Origin: Pseudogymnoascus destructans
Taxonomy: Eukaryota; Ascomycota; Leotiomycetes; Thelebolales; Thelebolaceae
DNA: 64,000 nt
Direction: 5' to 3'
Assembly (NCBI RefSeq): GCF_001641265.1
Contig: NW_020167522.1
Location: forward strand, 1,178,001-1,242,000
This document shows positions 63,209 to 64,000 of the stretch, one piece after another. The notes below the pieces were generated by a model. The model made no database searches. It saw nothing but the letters and a program-made list of their open reading frames with translations, and had not been told where the DNA came from. The translations under genes were made by a program, and so were the position numbers. Numbering within the stretch: the first letter of the stretch is position 1; each line of letters begins with the position of its first letter.

Positions 63209-64000
63209 CTATATGTGTTTGAAGTCGATGCTGCGCCTAACCCAGTATGCAGGATCGTCTTCTTCAGCCGAGTCAGCTGGAAAATGAATAAACTCTGCCC
63301 ACCAGTCTGGGTCAGGTTGCGGCTGGTCATCACCCTCCTCATCATGGAAAGGAATTCCCTGCTCCCGGTGAAGTGCTACGCGACGCTGAATTTCCGTGTC
63401 AGATAGGCGGAGTTCCCAGGCAATTTGTAACCGTTGTGCCTCATTTCGCGCGAATAACTGATCGAACGGCTCATCAAGGGTGTTGTGTTGTTGCCTTTTA
63501 ACAAATAGTTTCAAATCATTTAGATGGTATTTACCCTTGATGGCATCAGAATGTAGCTCACAGATGTATGCCGTAGTGCCAGGAGGCATGATCTTGTGAA
63601 CAATGTACGGGCCACACCATCGGGGTTCGAGTTTGTGCGAATGAGAATTGTCCTGGGAAAGCCGGCGCAGCAATACCAAATCACCACGCTTCATTTGGGT
63701 TTTGTGAGCGAATTCACGAGCAGTCTCCTCAGCTTGTTTGAGTTGACGGCGAAGACGGATTTGGGTGGCAGTGTCGCGGAGTTCATCAAGTTTGGTGAGG
63801 CGAACACCGACCGCAGAGACATTCGGCTCTTGATCAAAGGCCGGGAGGAATTGTGGCTGGGCAACCAGTTCAGCACAAATTTCCTCATCAATCGACAAAT
63901 CTCCTGGGACAAATCGAGGCTTGAATCCGAAGAGCAGCTCAACTGTGGAGACACCGTAGACAGATACCTTTCTAGTATTGATGATGTTCACAACGTGGGG
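63209..64000 (-). CDS. pol: Gypsy Pol C-terminus (integrase), cut by the window edge
   Basis: 260 visible residues running in from beyond 64,000. NTRKVSVYGVSTVELLFGFK is the usual integrase 'TG.SP..L.FG' block. Then come TQIRLRRQLKQAEETAREFA, MKRGDLVLLRRLSQDNSHSH, the GPY/F module (EPRWCGPYIVHKIMPPGTTA, KGKYHLNDLKLFVKR) and an acidic tail ending SIDFKHI. No chromodomain is seen, unlike the element at 8,507, so this is a different gypsy lineage. No stops in the visible part. Confidence 0.85.
   Translation of the reverse strand, partial: PHVVNIINTRKVSVYGVSTVELLFGFKPRFVPGDLSIDEEICAELVAQPQFLPAFDQEPNVSAVGVRLTKLDELRDTATQIRLRRQLKQAEETAREFAHKTQMKRGDLVLLRRLSQDNSHSHKLEPRWCGPYIVHKIMPPGTTAYICELHSDAIKGKYHLNDLKLFVKRQQHNTLDEPFDQLFARNEAQRLQIAWELRLSDTEIQRRVALHREQGIPFHDEEGDDQPQPDPDWWAEFIHFPADSAEEDDPAYWVRRSIDFKHI

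Noticed and set aside
1..64000. tRNA or rRNA genes
   Set aside because: I scanned by eye for B-box-like GGTTCGAATCC and cloverleaf arms and found none I could support.

Overview
The window looks like nuclear DNA of a filamentous ascomycete (Pezizomycotina; I cannot place the class). The protein-coding genes have short 44-99 bp introns with GTAAGT/GTATGT-type donors and TACTAAC-like branch sites. The conserved genes are typical filamentous-ascomycete housekeeping genes, and most of the remaining DNA is layered fungal transposons (Ty3/gypsy, hAT, pogo/Fot-like, Tc1/mariner, solo LTRs). Several old copies carry C-to-T type nonsense codons, as expected from RIP or methyl-cytosine decay, while the youngest gypsy copy does not.

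Layout. 1-16,400 is a transposon nest: dead pogo-like and gypsy remnants, a tyrosinase fragment, a hAT element (4,566-7,980) split by a solo LTR, and a 6,995-bp gypsy element (8,507-15,501) with identical LTRs that landed in another hAT remnant. 16,533-24,823 holds host genes: a truncated acetyl-CoA synthetase, then on the minus strand a DUF726/Mil1-like protein, UTP23 and a Ptc7-type PP2C phosphatase. 25,441-32,100 is a second nest: a pogo-like element (25,557-30,745), itself inserted in another pogo-like element, holds an intact Tc1/mariner copy, a solo LTR, an internal inversion and an inverted-LTR element carrying a piece of a BUB1-like kinase gene. 32,835-36,678 is CAF120. 37,747-41,165 is a decayed DUF3435 tyrosine recombinase (the family of Starship captains). 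42,382-43,620 is an ABHD-type hydrolase. 44,667-48,887 is a hAT-type element with an exact 8-bp target duplication that carries a histone H3-like gene. 49,066-50,925 is a nearly intact pogo-like element. 51,600-52,460 encodes a secreted, cysteine-rich PAN/apple-type protein. 54,511-57,577 is a pogo-like element split by a solo LTR. The right end holds another solo LTR, unrecognised ORFs, and minus-strand gypsy sequence running off the window.

Four solo-LTR groups recur: LTR-A (about 900-940 bp, five copies), LTR-B (249-372 bp, four copies), LTR-C (about 255 bp, TGTTACGAT start) and LTR-D (475 bp, the young gypsy). Many have exact 5-bp target duplications, which lets the order of insertion be read directly.

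Most noteworthy are (1) the transposon-borne histone H3-like gene whose tail keeps K4 but has R at the K9 position, (2) the inverted-LTR element carrying a kinase gene fragment, (3) a textbook -1 frameshift signal between gag and protease of the young gypsy element and its antisense cysteine-rich ORF, and (4) the DUF3435 recombinase relic.
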